A stretch of 64,000 bases of DNA from Flavobacteriaceae bacterium. Lineage in GTDB: Bacteria; Bacteroidota; Bacteroidia; Flavobacteriales; Weeksellaceae. Both the position numbers and the translations under genes were made by a program. Below the pieces are notes generated by a model. That model worked only from the letters and a program-made list of their open reading frames with translations. It searched no databases and was not told where the DNA came from. Shown in pieces: positions 62,037-64,000 of the stretch (position 1 is the stretch's first letter; the number at the start of each line of letters is the position of its first letter). The stretch spans positions 834,121 through 898,120 of the forward strand of contig PTET01000001.1 of NCBI GenBank assembly GCA_004359435.1, written 5' to 3'.

Positions 62037-63783
62037 ATGGCAAAAGGAAACATCAATGTATCGGTAGAGAATATTTTTCCACTTATCAAAAAATTCTTGT
62101 ATTCTGACCACGAGATCTTTTTGAGAGAACTTATCTCCAACGCAACAGACGCTACCTTAAAGCTGAAACATTTAACCCAGATAGGAGAGTCTAAAGCCGA
62201 GTATGGAAATCCTATTATCGAGGTTAAAGTAGACAAAGAAGCCAAAAAAATTCATATCATCGATCAAGGACTTGGGATGAGCCAACAGGAGGTTGAAAAG
62301 TACATCAATCAAGTCGCCTTTTCTGGAGCAGAAGAATTTCTAGACAAATACAAAGATTCCGCCAAAGACAGTGGAATTATTGGACATTTCGGACTTGGAT
62401 TCTACTCAGCCTTTATGGTGGCTGAAAAGGTAGAAAATTTTAAACAAATACAACAAATTCATGCCGGTTCCTATCAAATTTGGAACCCAAGAAGTCGATG
62501 ATCCAGAGCATACACCACAGACCATCAAAGACGAAAAGGGAGAAGAAACCAAAGAGCCACAGAGAAAAATAACGGTAGATAAAATCGTAAACAATCCTTC
62601 ACCTGCTTGGATTAAACAGCCTTCGGAACTTGAAGAAAAAGACTACATGGAATTTTACCGTGAGCTGTATCCTATGCAGTTTGATCAGCCGCTTTTTCAT
62701 ATTCATCTCAATGTAGATTATCCATTTAACCTTACAGGAATTCTATTCTTTCCAAAACTAGGCAACAACCTAAACATCGAAAAAGACAAAATCCAATTGT
62801 ATCAAAATCAGGTTTATGTAACCGATGAAGTAAAAGGAATTGTGCCAGAATTCTTAACGCTGCTCAAAGGAGTCATCGACTCTCCAGACATTCCGCTGAA
62901 TGTCTCTAGAAGTTATCTTCAGGCCGATGGTGCGGTGAAAAAAATCTCCAAATACATTTCCAAAAAAGTGGCCGACAAAATGGCTTCTCTTTTAAAAGAT
63001 TCTCCAGAAGATTTCAAAGCCAAATGGAACGACATCAAAGTGGTGATAGAATACGGAATGATTTCTGACGATAAATTCTATGAAAAGTCCGATAAATTCT
63101 GTCTTTATCCAACTACCCAAGGAGAATATTTGCTTTGGGATGAGCTGACCGAAAAAATCAAAGACAACCAAACAGACAAAGACGGAAATCTAGTGGTTCT
63201 TTACACCAGCGATCCACTAGGACAAGACGCCTACATTCAGTCGGTGGAGGAAAAAGGGTATCAAGTCCTTCTTTTGGATTCTCCTCTTGTGCCACATCTT
63301 ATTCAAAAGTTAGAGTCTAGCAAAGAGAAAGTACAGTTTGCCAGAGTTGATGCAGACCACATCAACAACCTAATTAAAAAGGACGAAACTGTAATTTCTA
63401 AATTGGATCAAACCCAAAAAGATTCACTTAAAAAGATTATAGAAGAGGCCATTTCTGATTCCGCTTATAGTGTAACCTTGGAAGATTTAGATTCTACCCA
63501 AGCACCTTTTGCTATTACTCAGCCAGAGTTTATGCGAAGAATGAAAGACATGCAGCAAACCGGTGGCGGCGGAATGTTTGGTATGGGTGGTTTCCCAGAC
63601 ATGTACAATTTGGTGGTGAATGCCAACAGCGATTTTGTGGTAAACCTAGACCAAATCAAAGATTTAGAGCTGCAAAAGCAAAAGATTCTTCAAGGGTTTT
63701 CTCTGGCCAAACTGTCTCAAAATTTGCTCAAAGGAAAAGATCTAACCGATTTTGTTAGAAAGAATTTTGATTCTTTGGCCTAA
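62037..63783 (+). pseudogene. htpG: HtpG (Hsp90) with internal deletion and frameshift
   Basis: N-domain: FLRELISNATDATLKLKHL (ATP site), IIDQGLGMSQQEVEKYIN (DxGxG), GIIGHFGLGFYSAFMVAEK. Then at about 62433 the frame breaks; the middle and C-terminal domains (NKYNKFMPVPIKFGTQEVDD, then VSRSYLQADGAVKK) continue in another frame to 63783. About 65 residues of the N-domain (the strand region with the RGT motif) are missing. A typical HtpG has about 625 residues. As written neither part makes a functional chaperone. Confidence 0.88.
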
Positions 63784-63805
63784 AAAACATCTTTTTAGAT
63801 AACAA

Positions 63806-63831
63806 AAAACTCCTTTGAAAAAAGGAGTTTT
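63806..63831 (+). terminator. Intrinsic terminator after htpG
   Basis: Stem AAAACTCCTTT (63806-63816), loop GAAA, complementary arm 63821-63831, then T-run. Confidence 0.85.
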
Positions 63832-63975
63832 TTTGTTGGTAGAACTCTGATATTGAGTTTTATTGTAGGAAACAAAAAATTCCAAAAAAGTTGATGGTGT
63901 AATTTATTCAAGTATATTTATCAAAGATAATCTCCTTGACAATCAAGGATTATTTACCAATAGAAACTACAATTT

Positions 63976-64000
63976 ATGGATAAATTTAATGCCAAATTAC
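63976..64000 (+). CDS. Possible start of the next gene (partial)
   Basis: ATG at 63976 followed by eight sense codons (MDKFNAKL) to the window edge. The preceding 140 bases after the terminator hold no gene. Too short to identify. Confidence 0.3.

Overview
The window looks like a chromosome segment of a low-GC Flavobacteriia-type bacterium (phylum Bacteroidota). The evidence is the gliding-motility pair gldB/gldC, several type IX secretion (T9SS) C-terminal sorting domains, SprB-like repeats, mevalonate-pathway and UbiA genes, a Bacteroidota-type omega subunit, TAnnTTTG-like promoter elements, and the characteristic order ompH-ompH-bamA-uppS-OMP-nadK-CBS. No species can be named from sequence reading alone.

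Layout. 1-3.1 kb: desaturase, a 32-residue lipoprotein, a sigma-54-activator-like response regulator and a SUI1/YciH factor. 3.2-13.8 kb: an exported surface/toxin locus with two GNVGIGT-repeat proteins (the second broken), a T9SS-CTD protein, a 2401-aa SpvB/RHS protein with a variable hydrophobic C-terminus, and a three-TM protein that may be its immunity factor. 14-21.6 kb: metallophosphoesterase, GNAT and lpdA, then a housekeeping block (fsa, recN, DUF4835, coaBC, rpoZ, bamD, dapA) in which five genes are truncated. 21.8-27.1 kb: accessory genes, an IS110-type transposase with a possible bridge-RNA segment, a RAYT transposase flanked by inverted REP palindromes, an orphan toxin tail and an Imm49-like gene. 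27.5-37.1 kb: a five-gene operon of exported proteins (unknown secreted protein, FN3 protein, SprB-repeat T9SS protein, PKD lipoprotein, outer-membrane barrel). 37.2-53.8 kb: core envelope genes (rml, Skp/OmpH, BamA, UppS, NAD kinase, mevalonate kinase, UbiA, RNA pseudouridine synthase, PpiD-like, LptC). 54-64 kb: tRNA-Phe, gldB, gldC, tsaB, DUF423, argF', selO, YkgJ, YhhN and htpG.

Two themes stand out. First, the accessory DNA is dominated by secreted RHS-type toxin machinery and T9SS cargo, and the 27.5-37.1 kb operon beside an orphan toxin/immunity remnant is the best candidate for an uncharacterised surface system. Second, at least seven genes carry clean internal or terminal deletions (5.1, 17.5, 18.2, 18.85, 21.0, 60.8 and 62.4 kb, plus a possible in-frame loss in ppiD near 50.7 kb). 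Several of these genes are normally essential, so assembly or amplification artefact must be excluded before any biological reading.
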